From Candidatus Thorarchaeota archaeon (GTDB taxonomy: Archaea > Asgardarchaeota > Thorarchaeia > Thorarchaeales > Thorarchaeaceae), in the NCBI GenBank assembly GCA_004524595.1, contig SDOA01000103.1, positions 1 to 14,759 on the forward strand: 14,759 nt of DNA. Reading direction: 5' to 3'. The position numbers and the translations under genes were made by a program. Within the stretch, counting starts at the first letter, position 1. The number at the start of each line of letters is the position of its first letter. Shown here in pieces: positions 14,688 to 14,759 of the stretch. Below the pieces are notes generated by a model. That model saw only the letters and a list, made by a program, of their open reading frames with translations, did no database searches and was not told the DNA's origin.

Positions 14688-14759
14688 ATGGATGATTCAG
14701 CACAAGAAACTCTATTCTTGACCTTCAAGACTGTGATTGAAGATGTTGTCGCAGACAAA
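14688..14759 (+). CDS. Start of an unidentified gene (truncated by the window end)
   Basis: ATG 14688 is preceded by GGTGA ending 5 nt upstream, and 24 codons are open to the window edge, beginning MDDSAQETLF and ending VVADK. The piece is acidic, looks soluble and is too short to assign to a family. It follows the SCP2 gene closely and probably belongs to the same transcript. Confidence 0.6.
   Translation, partial: MDDSAQETLFLTFKTVIEDVVADK

Overview
The window reads as archaeal chromosome at about 40% G+C by eye. Archaeal hallmarks are TATA-like boxes about 30 bp upstream of nearly leaderless starts (kelch gene, SCP2 gene), a tungsten-type aldehyde ferredoxin oxidoreductase beside a MoaD-like carrier, and large secreted multidomain proteins. 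Gene content and style suggest an anaerobic lineage such as an Asgard/Thorarchaeota-like archaeon. That lineage call is inference from general resemblance, not a marker gene.

Left part (1-4440, all genes on the minus strand). A giant secreted protein runs off the left edge. It has a signal peptide, calcium-binding thrombospondin-3-like repeats, a fascin-like beta-trefoil and a glycine-rich hydrophobic core. A G+C-richer non-coding block (about 3281-3440) follows, then a DUF3788 protein, then an orphan C-terminal fragment of an AMP-forming acyl-CoA synthetase. The fragment is about 80% identical to the C-terminus of the intact synthetase near 10.2 kb.

Middle (4440-10112). An intergenic stretch dense in inverted repeats precedes two tandem plus-strand paralogues. 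Each is a membrane-anchored surface protein with a PKD/Ig-like domain, a two-helix membrane hairpin and a C-terminal DUF6345 domain. That domain carries His-Gly and Cys motifs placed as in caspase-like (clan CD) peptidases. A six-bladed kelch propeller protein with a C-terminal membrane anchor faces them convergently.

Right part (10161-14759). A 1210-residue fusion joins a complete aldehyde ferredoxin oxidoreductase to a complete AMP-forming acyl-CoA synthetase, apparently taking aldehyde to acid to acyl-CoA in one polypeptide. It is divergent from a MoaD-like gene whose product probably serves its pterin cofactor. The shared 84-bp intergenic region holds a perfect 7-bp inverted repeat around a TATA-like box, a candidate operator. 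An SCP2 lipid-carrier gene and the start of one more gene follow.

Several starts were moved to GTG or TTG codons because Shine-Dalgarno motifs sit at the right distance and paralogue or family alignment agrees.
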